Positions 13,342 through 26,008 are shown, numbered from the stretch's first letter. The stretch: 64,000 bases of DNA from Trichoplax adhaerens (GCF_000150275.1 NW_002060978.1:186001-250000); one strand, 5' to 3'. Notes: generated by a model from the sequence alone, not told the origin. Program-made: numbers and translations.

Positions 13342-16300
13342 GCTGAAAAATGAAAATAGAAAGCATGGTACAGCTGTTTTGGCTAATGAAACTCTTTTAA
13401 TAATTAGCTTACTTCTAATGGAATGTCATATCCTTCATTCGTGGCTATGAAAAAAGCGATAACTCTCTTTTAACGTTTAAGTAGAATTGAATAACCTTGA
13501 AAGAAAAATTACGAAGAGTAACAGCACAGATAATTTACAAGTTCCTTTTCACTACTTGCGCTAGATTAACTTTTTTACAAATGGGAAGTTTAGGCCCTAT
13601 ATCAGTTTCGCCCTATTTCGAGGTAAAAGTAAAATGAAACTTAGCTTAGACTAATTAAAGCATGGACATAGTAAATGATTTACATGAATTGATCCGATAA
13701 TACTCTTGTAATCATTTATTATCGAAAATAGTTACATGCAGTAGATATTGCACATGTTCGCATCCGTTTTTACGTAGATAATTGATCGAATATGACATTG
13801 AAATCTTAAAATTCCGATTGTAGATAAATGCCTGATTTTAGCTTTATTTTTCGGTATAGAATAAGCAATAATTATGAATTAATCAGCTGATAGATATTTT
13901 CAATCTTTAATCATAGCTTTCAATTAATAATCTTTGATAATCTCTGTTACGACAACACATCTAAATGTAATGACTAAATTTTTATCTCTCTCACGTATAC
14001 AGTATGATTTTTAAAACCAATTATATGCAATATATTAGTATAGAATAACATATTGTAAGAAGGATTAGGTAATCGAATGCACTTTATATCACAGTTTTAT
14101 AGTAGGATATGTTTATCCAAACACTTCCAGATGTTATTGAAGATACTTCATATTTTAATCTGCTCTATTTATCACGATTGCATTATATCTATCTATATTA
14201 AATAGGGATAATTTAATCTGTATTAATCAATAATAAATAGAATCTACGCAGTCATCACATACAATAGTTGTCGTGATTAACTATTGATGTAAATGGCATG
14301 ATTTACTACCGCTAGAAGCCAAGACTTCATATTAATACTGATTCGAATTTTCTATCCAGTTATAGTTAAGCTTATACGATTGTATGGATTATAAGTTTTT
14401 CCTAGAACTTATAGTATACTGTAAGTAGAGTAATATCTAGTCAATAGGCTATGTTCAAATAAAGCGTTATAGTGGTACTGAGATTGGAGCTCAATTCTAA
14501 TCTAGCAGCAACGAGCTTATCTTGTCGTCTTTATTAATGGCGTCTTTATCACCATAGATACTTTAATTTGGCATGGTACCAAAGTGTACATCACTCTTAA
14601 AATACCGTAGTTTAACAACTAGATATGGTTAATTGCAATATTAAACTCATTTAGGGAGAACAGAATCAAGGTGAAAATAAGGAATGCTAGAATTATCTTA
14701 CAATTGTACGAAGCGTAAATAACTACTATCAATATTAAAATGCGATATTAAAATAATGGGCTAAAATTTTCTTTGAATTATTCCACATAATAATACAAGT
14801 GGCTGAAACGTTAATTTATCATCGTGGTTATTTATAGTATCGAATTTCATAGCTGTACTGGGTCTACATTTCTCCACACCTTATTCTATTTGGATAATTT
14901 TATCTAATACTGGAAAAAAAATTGTAACGATTGCATTGCTTCCAGATCGAATGGAAAATGTTTACTTGGTTTTGACATAATAGTTTAAATGATAACGTAG
15001 AGGTGACATTAGAAAGGCTTTCTAATAGTACATAGGCGAGAATTTATTGCAACTACATGTTAAGTGGTAAGTAATGATGATCGAAGTAATAGATTTATGA
15101 TAACACGATATAAGAGAGAAATCAATCTTTTTAGAATAGACTTGAAAATAATATGACTTAGGCTATCAACTTTTATTTGAGTTAGCAAATGGTCACCTCA
15201 ATTTTCGATAGATCTAGAATTGGAATGAGGGAATCAAAATGTTGCTTAGTTAAACTTTTTGGGGTATATGTATGTAAAATTATTAATTTCTGCTCCTTAT
15301 GTTTCTGTATTCAATATCCATAATCAAATTGGCGATACAATATGAGTTATCTAATCACAGTGCCTGTGTGATTGTTGTAACTCTTAACATGGTTGATTTT
15401 TCTTTCAACCAGAATTAACTAATTGGTAGTTTGTATTATCTGCAGCAAAGGCAATAATAAGGAATAGCCATCCATCGCCATTGATGAGTCTGCTTTAAGT
15501 ATAGAAACCAAATAAGAGCGTTATCTTGGATAACTATTCGTAGTTATCTATCGAGTAATCAACTAACGTGTCAACAAGTAAGTTATAGCATTATGTTAGA
15601 CCTTGATCCGCATCGAAAGGGGCTTAACAGTAGCGAAGAACTTAGCCTTTATTGTGGTGGTTGTAAATTAGGCAATAATCTTGTTTAATCAACGGTCTTT
15701 AAGATTGCTTTGCTCCACTTGAGGCACATTCAATAATCTACAACACAATTTTTTCATACTATAAAATCATCATTATTCTGTATCGATAGTTTAACAAATC
15801 GAGCGAACTTTACGATTACACTAATAGCGATTGGCAATCGACTTGTTTATTTTTTATGACGTTTCTGCATCAATATCGCCTTAAAATAATGCCTAATTAA
15901 GAGACTATTTCTCTTGTAGATTGTGAGATATCGACTGATTGTGATTTTTATGAGATGGTTGTTGCTACTATTCATCATTAAAAAAGAACGCGATAGCAAC
16001 CATAGATTAAAAGAGATTTAGGATAGAGCTAGTTAAATTAATCTCCCGTTATAGATTAGGGTAGAAAATATAACCCTACTATTCTATCTATCTCATAATT
16101 AAATCATATGTTGGAATAATTTAATAGGATATCAATCCACAACGTCAAATTATGATGTTAGAAGTCTTTAAAGTTATTTATTCGACTGGAAGGAGCCTAA
16201 TGATAATATTGATCAAGATGATGTGTTCTCCTCAATCGCAAATCGCATTGAAAATGTAGATCATTTAAAGATATTTGCTTTGCAAGCGTAATTCTCGTCA

Positions 16301-17460
16301 TTACAAGCTAATAATAATAGCTAAGATTCACCAACAATGTCCTATTAATACATCAAATTACACACAACGTTGTCCACAAGGAAGTTTTACAGTCTCATCG
16401 ACGTTGAATAAATCATAATACTATTGGATCTGTAGGACAGGTGATGTAATATAAAATCGATGCCTATTTGTGAATATCAGACTTACAGCAGCTTAAACTA
16501 TCCCATTGCTATAGCTGATTTTGCATCAAATATTGAGATCTATTGATAGCGTACTGCATCATGGCAAAATACCGTGATATTAACTGCCATCATTTATGTT
16601 CTAAAAATAATTTCCTTCTGGTGTGCTTGTTACATTATTAAAGCTATCTTCATGCATCTATCTCGTTTGTCCGTTAGGCCAGAAAACGGTAAGCTTGCAC
16701 TCTTTACCTATTTTGCCTTACTATTCGACTAGCCACGTCGCATTCACGTTGTAACCTCAAATGGTTATCTTCTTCATGCTAGCTCAATAAAGATTACTGT
16801 TTCAATATTTATTTCTCTAGTCATTTATTGCAATTATGAAAGACCTTCAATCTCCCGAAACATCAACATTGTCGTTATAGTTTTAATGCGAATTTTAGTC
16901 CATATACGCGTAAGTTACAGTTTACAGCTTCAAAAAAATTAGTTCGCCAATCTAGCTTTTACGCCTTTAATGATAATATGTTTAACACTGTAATTGCGGT
17001 TCTTAAACTTTCTATGGGCGCAAATTAGCGAGAAGAAAACAATTTTTGAACTTTTGACTTAGATTAGTTAATAATTTCATGTATGCGGTAATAAATATCT
17101 AAGGCAATTATTTTGATGATCAGATACTATAGCAGATGAAAGTCGTAGATAAAAAAATGTAATTTCTTGTAACGATTAAACAGATTATGAATCATATCGA
17201 CCGAGTTAAAAGATTAATAAGATTGCTTAGCTATCAAATGAGTTTATTTAAGTTGATATGCGAATATTTGTAAATGCATAACATTAATGATAGTTGCGGG
17301 GGTATTTCAGTCATCAGAGTATTAAACTGATCATAGAGACCATGGAGAAACCTCATGCATAATTTGTGTGCATTTTCGTGTTATTAATTCGCTAACAGAT
17401 AAACTAAGATGCGATTTGGCTATGTCAGACTGAATATGAATTATGCCCCAAAACAAAGTA
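13342..17460. other. Intergenic, nothing recognised
   Basis: Four kilobases of AT-rich sequence lie between the 3' ends of the convergent GPCR and patatin genes. No open frame longer than about 60 codons, no splice-bounded conserved peptide and no obvious repeat were found by eye. Confidence 0.5.
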
Positions 17461-20400
17461 CTAATTTGCTAAATGTTCAATCAACCGATTCCACGAGTTG
17501 TTATCATCCGCTCTTAAGTCTTCGATAACTTCGTGACCTGCATTGATCAAAAATTGAACAGCATTCTCCGAATTATCATCAAAGCGAATAGGATATTCTA
17601 ACCAATATTGCCAACGGCTGTAATGAGATCCCATAATAGAATGTAGTTCATCGTCCACGTTATTTTGTTGAGCTTCGAGTACGCGATGTAGTTTAGTTGC
17701 CCAAAACAGTGCACCTTGATTTGATTGCGGTCTAAGGATACTATTTACGGCATCGCCAGTTCCTAGAGACCATAAGTAAATGTTTTCTCGTTTAATACCT
17801 TGGTCGAGAGCATGTTTATATGCATATCCAGCTGGATTGTTGGCATGAACTCCACCGTCAATAAATACATGCTCTAATTTTTGCGTAGAATTAGTTTTGG
17901 TATTGTGCCTCTGATCTATTATAATCCGATGTGGAGGAAAGTAAGTAGGCGCTGCACTCGTTGCTAAAGCGACGTCTAATATCTTAAAATTCTTTCGCGG
18001 ATCTTTGAGGGCCTCACAACGTGTAAAGTAAGTAGTGACAAGTAGTTGATTTTGATTGCAAGCTGGTATAGCAACATCGGTTAAAAGTTGAGATAATGTA
18101 GTATCATTGAAGTATTGGCTTAGTACATTTTTTAAGCGTTTATCGCAATATTTGTGGCTGGCAAATCCAAGCCACGATATAGTCCTTTCGTAAAATATTT
18201 CAGATGATTTATCTTTATATAAAGATAAAATGTCAGCAGCTCGATATTTTGGCTTACAGCTGTTTTCAGCTTCGGGAGTGGTAAGACCAAGTGAGATAAT
18301 ACCTCCTGTTGATGTTCCAGATATTAAATTAAAGTTGTAGCTAATAGGTCGGTGTGTACAGCGTTCTATTTCCGATAAAACAACTGCAGGAATAATTCCA
18401 CGAATCCCTCCACCATCGATACTTAAAATATTATAAGAACTGAAGGAAGTAGAGCTCCGGCGCTGTTGGTAAGTCGTCGAGTTATAATCAAGTTGTGTTG
18501 CGTCGTATTGAAATTGACGTTGCTGATTGGAACTACGCTTAGTACACTTTTGAATTCTCGATCGTTCTCTCATAAAAATTTCATTATCGCGGTCTAATTT
18601 TAAGGCTATATTAATTACTTTAGCTGCCTTATCATAATCTTGAATGCCACGCTGTGCCTTGGCACAATAATACCAATACTGCGGTTGAGCACATAACTTT
18701 AGATTTGCAGATATCCTATCTCTTTGAGAGAGAAATCGGATTGCAGCATGATTTCGATTGCGTGCTAAATAACATTCAGCAATACGCCAACAAGCAGCCG
18801 AAGTAGGGAATAAACTTAGTGATTTAGTGTAATATTGTTTAGCCTCTTTATATTTTATCAATCGGCGTACTAAGCTTGCGGCGTCTGTTTTATTTGCCTC
18901 TATCATAAAGTGATCACCTATTCGCATTAAGATATCAGCAGCAATTATTTCGTTATTCTTAGCTGAATTTAGCTCTTTAAGTAATATCTTCAAGTTAAGA
19001 TTAATGTTATGTAGAAAAACGAATTTCGGCACTCCGTTTTCTAGATAATCTGATTCTACCCCTAGGCAGATAGTTGCTATTGACTCGTGGAGTGTCGGTA
19101 GTTGATGTTTTGGGTGCATTTTAACGAAAATCGATTCTGAATTTCGTATCTTAATGACATATAGCTGAAACTGAATTCTTGTTAATTTGGATACAATTTC
19201 TAGATAAGAATATTTCAAAATACCTTCATCTAGTAGTTCATCTTCATATTTTTCCAAGAATTCTTTGGCAATAGAAGAAGATTCGGTTCGTAGTTCTTTT
19301 AGGAAGTCCATTCGCGATAAAGTAAATAAGCCATCTGATAAAATATTCAACATATTCATCATATCCACTTTACGACCTAGACTAGTAACGTAAGAATGAA
19401 TAATCTTTTCGCCATCTATTTCATCGATATAGCTAGTTGGCATAGAGGCTATTGGCACTAAATTTTGAGTAGTAGTTTCTTTCTTTAGTGCTGCTGTAGG
19501 ATCAAAACCTAGCGCTGATAGAAAATCTTCAACCGACGCTAGACGATATTCGGTTATGCTAAAGAATTGAAAATTCTGAGAGGTAATACTATGCATTTCA
19601 ATCAGTTGTTCTTTAGCAAAATTTAAGTTATCATCTCGACCGGTGATCACATGCACTAGGGCAAAGTTTAATCTAGCTACCAATATTATTTCTTGCAAAC
19701 GACTAACAAAAGGTGATTCTTCAGCATCATTCAGCTTTTCTTCAGAACCTTCATCAGCGGATCTGTCGAACAGGAAGCTTTTTGCTTGTTTTGCCAATTT
19801 CCGGACGTAATTTATAAGCATTTTACTGACTTTATTGTCTAAAGCTTCAGCAGCATCTCTTAATTGGTCACTATTGAAGACACTCTCAAAAATCTTACAT
19901 GCTTCCGCTTCTAATGTAGAAGCTGGACACTTGGAAAAAGTAACTTTACCACTTATTAAAGTTTCTCCTATGATGACAAGTAAATAGGCAATGCCATCAG
20001 GGCGAAAATTATGATTCAGTAGATCTTCAATCATCTTTTTGGGCGAAATATCAATCGATCTTCCCTTGTCATAATGTATAAGGCGATAACCTGTTTCTTT
20101 CCTTTCATCATAATTTTGTGATAATTTTTCAAGGAATTGCTCGTAATCATCGCCATTATATGCTTTTATTGCGTCTGCAATTAAGTTATTTAAATTTTCA
20201 CGAATTCTCGGCTCTCTTAATAACTCCACTCCTTGTTGATAAATTTTACCACCCATAAAGATGCTGAACATACCTAAAATAATACCGCCTGATACACCAA
20301 TGGCTGTCCCCCATGGGCCTAATGCACTTCCAAGAACAGCACCAGTTTTTGCTACCGCTACTATGTTGGCGCAAGCCAGTCCGGCGCTACCTGCAACTAC

Positions 20401-22137
20401 AACTCCTCCTCCTGCTTTTGCTAACGCACCTTTTGTACGAAGACTTATAGCCTCAATTTTAGCTTTCGTGATATCTTCGTTTGGGCTAGAATAAGATACT
20501 AATTTTGCTTGAGGGATCACTAATTCATTTCGAACCAGTTCAGCAATATCTTGACGAACGATGTTATGCCGCTGCTGTCGTCCTGCATAAGTAGAGATCG
20601 CAGGCAATCTTGCATTGTCTACTGCTAATGATTGGCTGTTGCGATGAACAGAAATTGTCTGACAATGAATTGGTGGCCTACTTTGAGAATTATTTTCACT
20701 TTCTGATGTAACCTCTGGTTCGGGGGGAGTATTTCCTTTATTTTGCGATTTAACCTTAGCTAATATGTCACGAATTTCCATAAATTGTGAATCAGTAGCG
20801 TCCTGACATTCCAACAAGATACGTAATGCGCCAATAGCATACAATTGCGACTCCAATGGATACTCTGCGGCACGCAAAGCCGTAGAGATGCATTTTCTTA
20901 ATTCAACTTGTTGATGCTGATAACTATTGAACTTGGGCAAATCACGGTTTTGAGAAGCTAAGGTATCTATAATCTTGCAAGCAGCTCGATATTGCTGATA
21001 GCACAACTCAGCATATTTTTTTTTAATAAGAAGGTGTTCCTCTGGTGTTTTATTGACATAATCTTCACGCTTTAAAACTCTTAAGCGATCCAATTTATCT
21101 TTACCAACATTTTGCCAATCAACGACTATCGTTAAATATTCTTCTGCTTTTTTTCTATGGTAATCAGCAGCACACTCTGGTTCAGCCGAACCGACTAATC
21201 GTTCCAGTTGCTCTAAAGCGATTTGCTTCTGTTCCATTAATATCTGAAAAAATTTTTTGAAAACATCGTTATTTGGACTTTGCGGGAATCGATCAGGATG
21301 AAATTGGGAGAATAAGCGAAAGCGCTGATTGATATTTTTCTCTGTTAATTCCACATCGCCAAAGAAACTATCTCGTAACGCTGCCTCATCGCTGAGACAT
21401 AACTCAACTACTTGGGCAGCTCTGTAATCTAGTAATCCTTCCATATTTTCACGAATAGCTTGTTCTCCTTTTACTGCTTCTGATAAGCGCTTCAACTCTT
21501 CTTCTAATTTATTTGGTGGCGAAGCATTTTGATCAGTTGAAGCAAGTTCTTCCTTTGCAACGTTGATATTTTCAACCAATTCTACTTTGAATTCATTCAG
21601 AGCCTTTAACACAATGTAATAATTTCTTCGTACGTCAAGAAACTTTTGTAATGTCGGAAAAGGGCTCTTTATTGATTCTATAAAATTTTTCAGTAGCTGA
21701 TATAATTCATCACTGATATAAGATTGTAACTTGCTCAACACTTCGAGAAGAGTTTTAGGATCACTAGAATGCTCGATGATTTCGAATGTTTCCGTATTGC
21801 AAGATTGTATTTCACTTTCCAAATCCCGTAACTCTTGCTCAAACTTTTCAAGATATTTAGTGCTTAGTGATTTTTCATGTTCGACATTATTGTCTCTGTT
21901 GTAATGTTGGAGAAGGCTTACCTTCATAGAATGATATTTCATACGATAGTAATAGTAAGTAAGGTCGTCTCTCCCTTCAAGCTCATCTATATCAGCTTTA
22001 AGACGAGCCAATTGTTTCTCAAACTCTTCTTCGTCATTTATTCCATCAGAAATGATACCATCAATTTCTTGTAATTTAAGATCCAAGGTATGATTTATAA
22101 CGCTTTCTTGAGGTACATCACGATGACGGTCAGTCAT
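17461..22137 (-). CDS. Giant single-exon protein with J-like, glycine-rich, TPR-like and C-terminal patatin phospholipase domains
   Basis: An uninterrupted frame of 1558 residues. The N-terminus (about 1-230) is charged and coiled-coil-like. Around residues 255-310 there is a helix-HPD-helix arrangement (HPDRF near 279) resembling a DnaJ J domain. Residues about 569-633 form a glycine/alanine-rich hydrophobic segment ending near a GGIILGMFSIFMGGK-like run, possibly membrane-inserting. About 1085-1185 looks like TPR repeats (KYKEAKQYYTKSLSLFP and a second unit). The C-terminus from about 1235 is a patatin domain: the oxyanion motif DGGGIRG near 1240, nucleophile motif GTSTGG near 1272-1277 and catalytic DGG near 1425-1427. 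All catalytic elements are present, so lipid acyl hydrolase activity is expected from the family. The multidomain layout is unlike the animal PNPLA proteins I know. A degraded copy lies head to head with it. The role is unknown; an effector or defence role is speculation. Confidence 0.9.
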   Translation of the reverse strand: MTDRHRDVPQESVINHTLDLKLQEIDGIISDGINDEEEFEKQLARLKADIDELEGRDDLTYYYYRMKYHSMKVSLLQHYNRDNNVEHEKSLSTKYLEKFEQELRDLESEIQSCNTETFEIIEHSSDPKTLLEVLSKLQSYISDELYQLLKNFIESIKSPFPTLQKFLDVRRNYYIVLKALNEFKVELVENINVAKEELASTDQNASPPNKLEEELKRLSEAVKGEQAIRENMEGLLDYRAAQVVELCLSDEAALRDSFFGDVELTEKNINQRFRLFSQFHPDRFPQSPNNDVFKKFFQILMEQKQIALEQLERLVGSAEPECAADYHRKKAEEYLTIVVDWQNVGKDKLDRLRVLKREDYVNKTPEEHLLIKKKYAELCYQQYRAACKIIDTLASQNRDLPKFNSYQHQQVELRKCISTALRAAEYPLESQLYAIGALRILLECQDATDSQFMEIRDILAKVKSQNKGNTPPEPEVTSESENNSQSRPPIHCQTISVHRNSQSLAVDNARLPAISTYAGRQQRHNIVRQDIAELVRNELVIPQAKLVSYSSPNEDITKAKIEAISLRTKGALAKAGGGVVVAGSAGLACANIVAVAKTGAVLGSALGPWGTAIGVSGGIILGMFSIFMGGKIYQQGVELLREPRIRENLNNLIADAIKAYNGDDYEQFLEKLSQNYDERKETGYRLIHYDKGRSIDISPKKMIEDLLNHNFRPDGIAYLLVIIGETLISGKVTFSKCPASTLEAEACKIFESVFNSDQLRDAAEALDNKVSKMLINYVRKLAKQAKSFLFDRSADEGSEEKLNDAEESPFVSRLQEIILVARLNFALVHVITGRDDNLNFAKEQLIEMHSITSQNFQFFSITEYRLASVEDFLSALGFDPTAALKKETTTQNLVPIASMPTSYIDEIDGEKIIHSYVTSLGRKVDMMNMLNILSDGLFTLSRMDFLKELRTESSSIAKEFLEKYEDELLDEGILKYSYLEIVSKLTRIQFQLYVIKIRNSESIFVKMHPKHQLPTLHESIATICLGVESDYLENGVPKFVFLHNINLNLKILLKELNSAKNNEIIAADILMRIGDHFMIEANKTDAASLVRRLIKYKEAKQYYTKSLSLFPTSAACWRIAECYLARNRNHAAIRFLSQRDRISANLKLCAQPQYWYYCAKAQRGIQDYDKAAKVINIALKLDRDNEIFMRERSRIQKCTKRSSNQQRQFQYDATQLDYNSTTYQQRRSSTSFSSYNILSIDGGGIRGIIPAVVLSEIERCTHRPISYNFNLISGTSTGGIISLGLTTPEAENSCKPKYRAADILSLYKDKSSEIFYERTISWLGFASHKYCDKRLKNVLSQYFNDTTLSQLLTDVAIPACNQNQLLVTTYFTRCEALKDPRKNFKILDVALATSAAPTYFPPHRIIIDQRHNTKTNSTQKLEHVFIDGGVHANNPAGYAYKHALDQGIKRENIYLWSLGTGDAVNSILRPQSNQGALFWATKLHRVLEAQQNNVDDELHSIMGSHYSRWQYWLEYPIRFDDNSENAVQFLINAGHEVIEDLRADDNNSWNRLIEHLAN

Positions 22138-23519
22138 GATGATTCTATTGTTTCTTTCTGAAACAGCTGTATTTAAGAAAATGGATTAAGATTTTAATCG
22201 ATGGCAATATTTTGTTACTCAAACTGTAGGAGTTGCCGAAATTTTACTAATGAAGTCAATTAGCTTATCAAGTAACTGGCACTCTGGGACAGCAACAATA
22301 GCATAAATGTGTGGGTTACTTTTATAACTACTATTACTTAAGAGAAATAACTGCCACTTAACGGCATTATGATAACCACAGTAATCGAAATGGTTTACAA
22401 TTCTGAATAAAAATACCTTCAGCAGCGATAAGATGGAAGATTATCTTTTCTTCTTAATAACTATGAATATTCAGTTTTGGGATTACTTTAAGGTTTTACA
22501 GCTACGGTAGTAATTTCTTTTTATTCGGTATTTTAGCGTTATAGCTGATCTTTGAAATTTATCTTTCGACGGAGAGCCTTTGAAGTGCTCCTAAATGAAA
22601 TAAAATCCTGTCTTGTTTTATTTATTTTCGAAGCTTTGGTAAGGTCAATTACAGAGGTTACCGTACTTCCTGGTTTTGATATTTTCGATTCAAACAATGA
22701 TCCTTAACACGCCTTCTGAGATGATTTGCATAGCAGCGGTCATTTTAATTTATACAATGCTGAACGATAGAATCACTGCTGTGACTAATTCAAAGGAACG
22801 GAAAGTTAATTTCAGCCACAAAACTATTTCCCGAAAGTAAGGAGTAAAACAAATAGGGTTTATGACATCATCAATTTGGGAGTTACTTTCCAATTTTGTT
22901 TGGTTTCTAGTTGAAGTGATAAGATCCCAAGATGCTTTGTACACTATTCTTCAGTGATACTTTTAGTTAGGGTAATTAATACTACGGCTAATTAACTTAA
23001 CTTAACTAGATCTTCTGATCGAGCCAAGTGCTGTTCAAGAAAGGTTTTGATACTTCTTAAGAAGCGGTTGATGCCTATCGGCGTCACCATTTTAGCTACA
23101 ACGTTAGAATAAGGTTTTCATTCTAAAATAATATTCCATTCGATAATAATAATTTAATTCGCGGGTTCATTCTAAATCATCTGTGCCTGATCTGAACTCT
23201 TTCAACTACCAATTCAATTTACTTTCGTTGAATAGTTCTGCTATCAAGTTATCATCAATCATGATTAACTTATCCTGTAATACGGGGATTTTGTAGTGTT
23301 TTGGCGGTAGATAATCAAGCGATATCATTCTTTTTAATACTTTGGAAATCAATAAACTATCCGAGATAGATAAACAAACGAGCATTTAAAGAGTAAATTA
23401 GCGTGTTCGGGAGATTTAAGCGTTTACATAAGATGGCATATAGTTTCATCTGGCGATGATATTTCCGTATGAATTAAAAATAAAACCTTGAAATAGACCA
23501 GAATGGTATCTATGTCTGG
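22138..23519. other. Spacer between divergent patatin gene and its decayed copy
   Basis: About 1.4 kb separates the start of the intact gene from recognisable homology in the inverted copy. It should contain the promoter of the intact gene. No further coding homology was recognised here; the missing N-terminal part of the decayed copy would be expected near 23.0-23.5 kb but is not discernible by eye. Confidence 0.4.
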
Positions 23520-26008
23520 TGCCTTCATCAAAAAAGAATCATACAAAAATCTCACTCAATTCTTAAAACATTTAAATGATCCTTTGAAATCATTCTCAGA
23601 GATGATCGATGTAAGGAGCAAATTTTGTTCTATAAGGCTAATTTTAGATGATATTCGATCAAATTGAATAGAGAATATTTAACTAATAAGAACCAGTCTG
23701 CACAAACTGAACAACTTCTAAAAGATGTGGAAGAATTTCGTATGAATTTAGATTATTTAGTAGACATGAGAATTATACGTGTAGCTGAATTAAGTTTAAA
23801 AGATGAGACAGCGCTACAAAGAAATTTCTTCCATGATATTGAGTTAACCCAAGAAAGTATTAATAAAATATTTGACATATATGCACGTTTCGTCCACCCT
23901 GATAAATTTAATGCTTATCTCAGGTATCATGATGTCGTCAATACAGTGATGCAACTATTAAATCGAGAGAAATAGTCGGTTTACAACATGTGAGTATACA
24001 GTTAGCTATCCATGAACGGATTGAAATGCATAAGAGTCAAGGAGATAAATATCTACAACGTCTCATTGAATGGCAAAATGAGGTTAAAGATCAATTCCAA
24101 CGCCTAAGAGTGTTAAAGCCTGAAGATTACAAAGGTACGGATAAAGAACAAATTTACAAGCAAAAATAATATTATGCAGATAAGGCCTATCAGGAATATC
24201 GATCTGTGGGCCGGCTAATCGATGAATTAGCGGTTGAAAATATCAATTTATCGCATACTGATTGCATGTGTTGAAAGCACGAACAAGTTAATATTCGAAA
24301 AAATAGCAATAGTTTCGCGTGTCGCAGAGGACTTTCTCGGGTCGTAGTTGTACGCCATTGGTGTCCTTCGTATCGTAACCTACTGCTTTCACAAGTATGA
24401 AATAGTGGATAAGGAGATTCAAGAAATTGAAAAGATTCTGTCTACAGTTCAATCCAAGTGTAAAGAAAATAATTCTCAACCGCATAGCGAACTACCCATC
24501 GCCACTCAAGTCATTACAAAAATACTATCAGCGGAGATTCTACGACAATTTTCCCAACACCACTGTGTAATAGCCAGAAATACAACAGTTGGAAGCTTAA
24601 CTCGCCGACTTTTACACTATAATGAGTCCAAACGTTACTACATTAAATCGTTAAGCTTATATCCTACACTTGCAGCATGCTGGAGCATTACGGAGTGCGA
24701 TTTAATCTGTAGTCGAAACAAAGCGGCAATAGATTTTCTAACGTATCGTTGCCTGAGGCCTGAAATCTAAAATTATCGTCGGAACCCCAGTTATGGTATT
24801 ATTTAGCAAGGGCTTATCGAGGCCTGCAGCAGTTTGATGTTGCAGCTAAAGTGATTAATAAGGCTTTAAGTTTAGACCCATGTAATAAGGCTTTCAATAA
24901 AGAAAAATCGAGACTTATAAATATACAAAAAGTGGCCTAAATAAAAAGCGCCTATCGCAGCATGATATTTCCCAGCTTGACAAGGTAATTTATTGAAGAC
25001 GCCTGGACTTATCTTCAACCAGTGCCTATAGTATCTTTAAGTATTGATGGTGGAGGTATTCGAGGAATTATTCCGGTAGTTGTTTTAAGCGAAGTGGAAC
25101 TATGTACGCATCGACCCATCAGTCATATCTTTAATTTAATATCCGCGACATCAACAGGAGACATTATCGCACCCGGTCTTACCATTCCTAAATGTCGTTG
25201 GAATTGTAACCCGAAATATCAAGCCGCTGATATTTTATCGTTATATAGAGACGAATTGCATGATATATTTCGTAAAAGACCAGCATTGCATATACTTTTC
25301 AACTTTAAAAGTCATAACTATAGTGGTACACGTTTAAAAGATAAATTCGATTCCTATTTCGGTGATATTAAGTTATCTGAACCTTTAGTCGATGTTGATA
25401 TACCAGCCTACAATTAAACAGAACTAGTCTTGACAATTTATTTTACACGTAGCGAGGACTTAAAGACATCCACTAAAGAATTTTAGAGTATTAGATGTCT
25501 CCTTAGCAACCACCGCCGCTCCTACCTATTTTACTTCGCATAGATCGATCAAGAATATGGAAACGAAGCTTACGAATATGATGCGAAACCATCAAAAGTC
25601 TTCATAGATGGCAAAGTTCATGCTAATAATCCGGCTGGTTATTGCTATAAATATGCTCTTGATCAAGGTATTAAGAAAGAAAATATCTACATGTCGTCAT
25701 TGGGAACAGGCGATTGTGTTGATGGTATTCTTTGGCCGAAAAAAACACCAAGGTAAATTATTTTGGGCAGCGAACTGGCATCATGTACTCAATGCTCAGC
25801 AAACAACATAGGTGATCAACTTTTATTCCGTTATGGGATATCGTTGTAGGCGTTGGCAATATTGATTGGAGAATCCTGTCCAATTAGATGATATATCTGA
25901 TGATAGTATCAATTTTTTGATCAAGGCTGGTCAGGAACTTATCGAAGATTTAAGATCCGATGATAATAATTCGTAGAATCGAATGATTGAACATTTAACT
26001 AAATCTTA
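23520..26008 (+). pseudogene. Decayed, internally deleted copy of the patatin/TPR/J-like gene
   Basis: Translated pieces in shifting frames follow the intact neighbour in order. 23520-23660 matches its residues at about 145-185. 23664-23975 covers the J-like region, keeping an HPDKF. 24020-24480 covers the next helical part. There is then a jump near 24490-24560 to the TPR region (24560-24940), and patatin runs from 25022 to 26008. Roughly 600 residues, including the glycine-rich segment, are missing. Stops and frameshifts interrupt the frame repeatedly, for example at 23973, 25415 and a TGG-to-TAG change near 25974. The nucleophile motif reads ATSTGD instead of GTSTGG, and the catalytic DGG has become DGK, while DGGGIRG survives. 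It ends with a stop matching the parent's C-terminus. It is not expected to make an active enzyme. Confidence 0.88.

Noticed and set aside
20261-20494. 77-codon plus-strand open frame
   Set aside because: Antisense shadow of the glycine-rich part of the patatin protein; the Gly/Ala codons read as Pro/Ala-rich sequence on the other strand.
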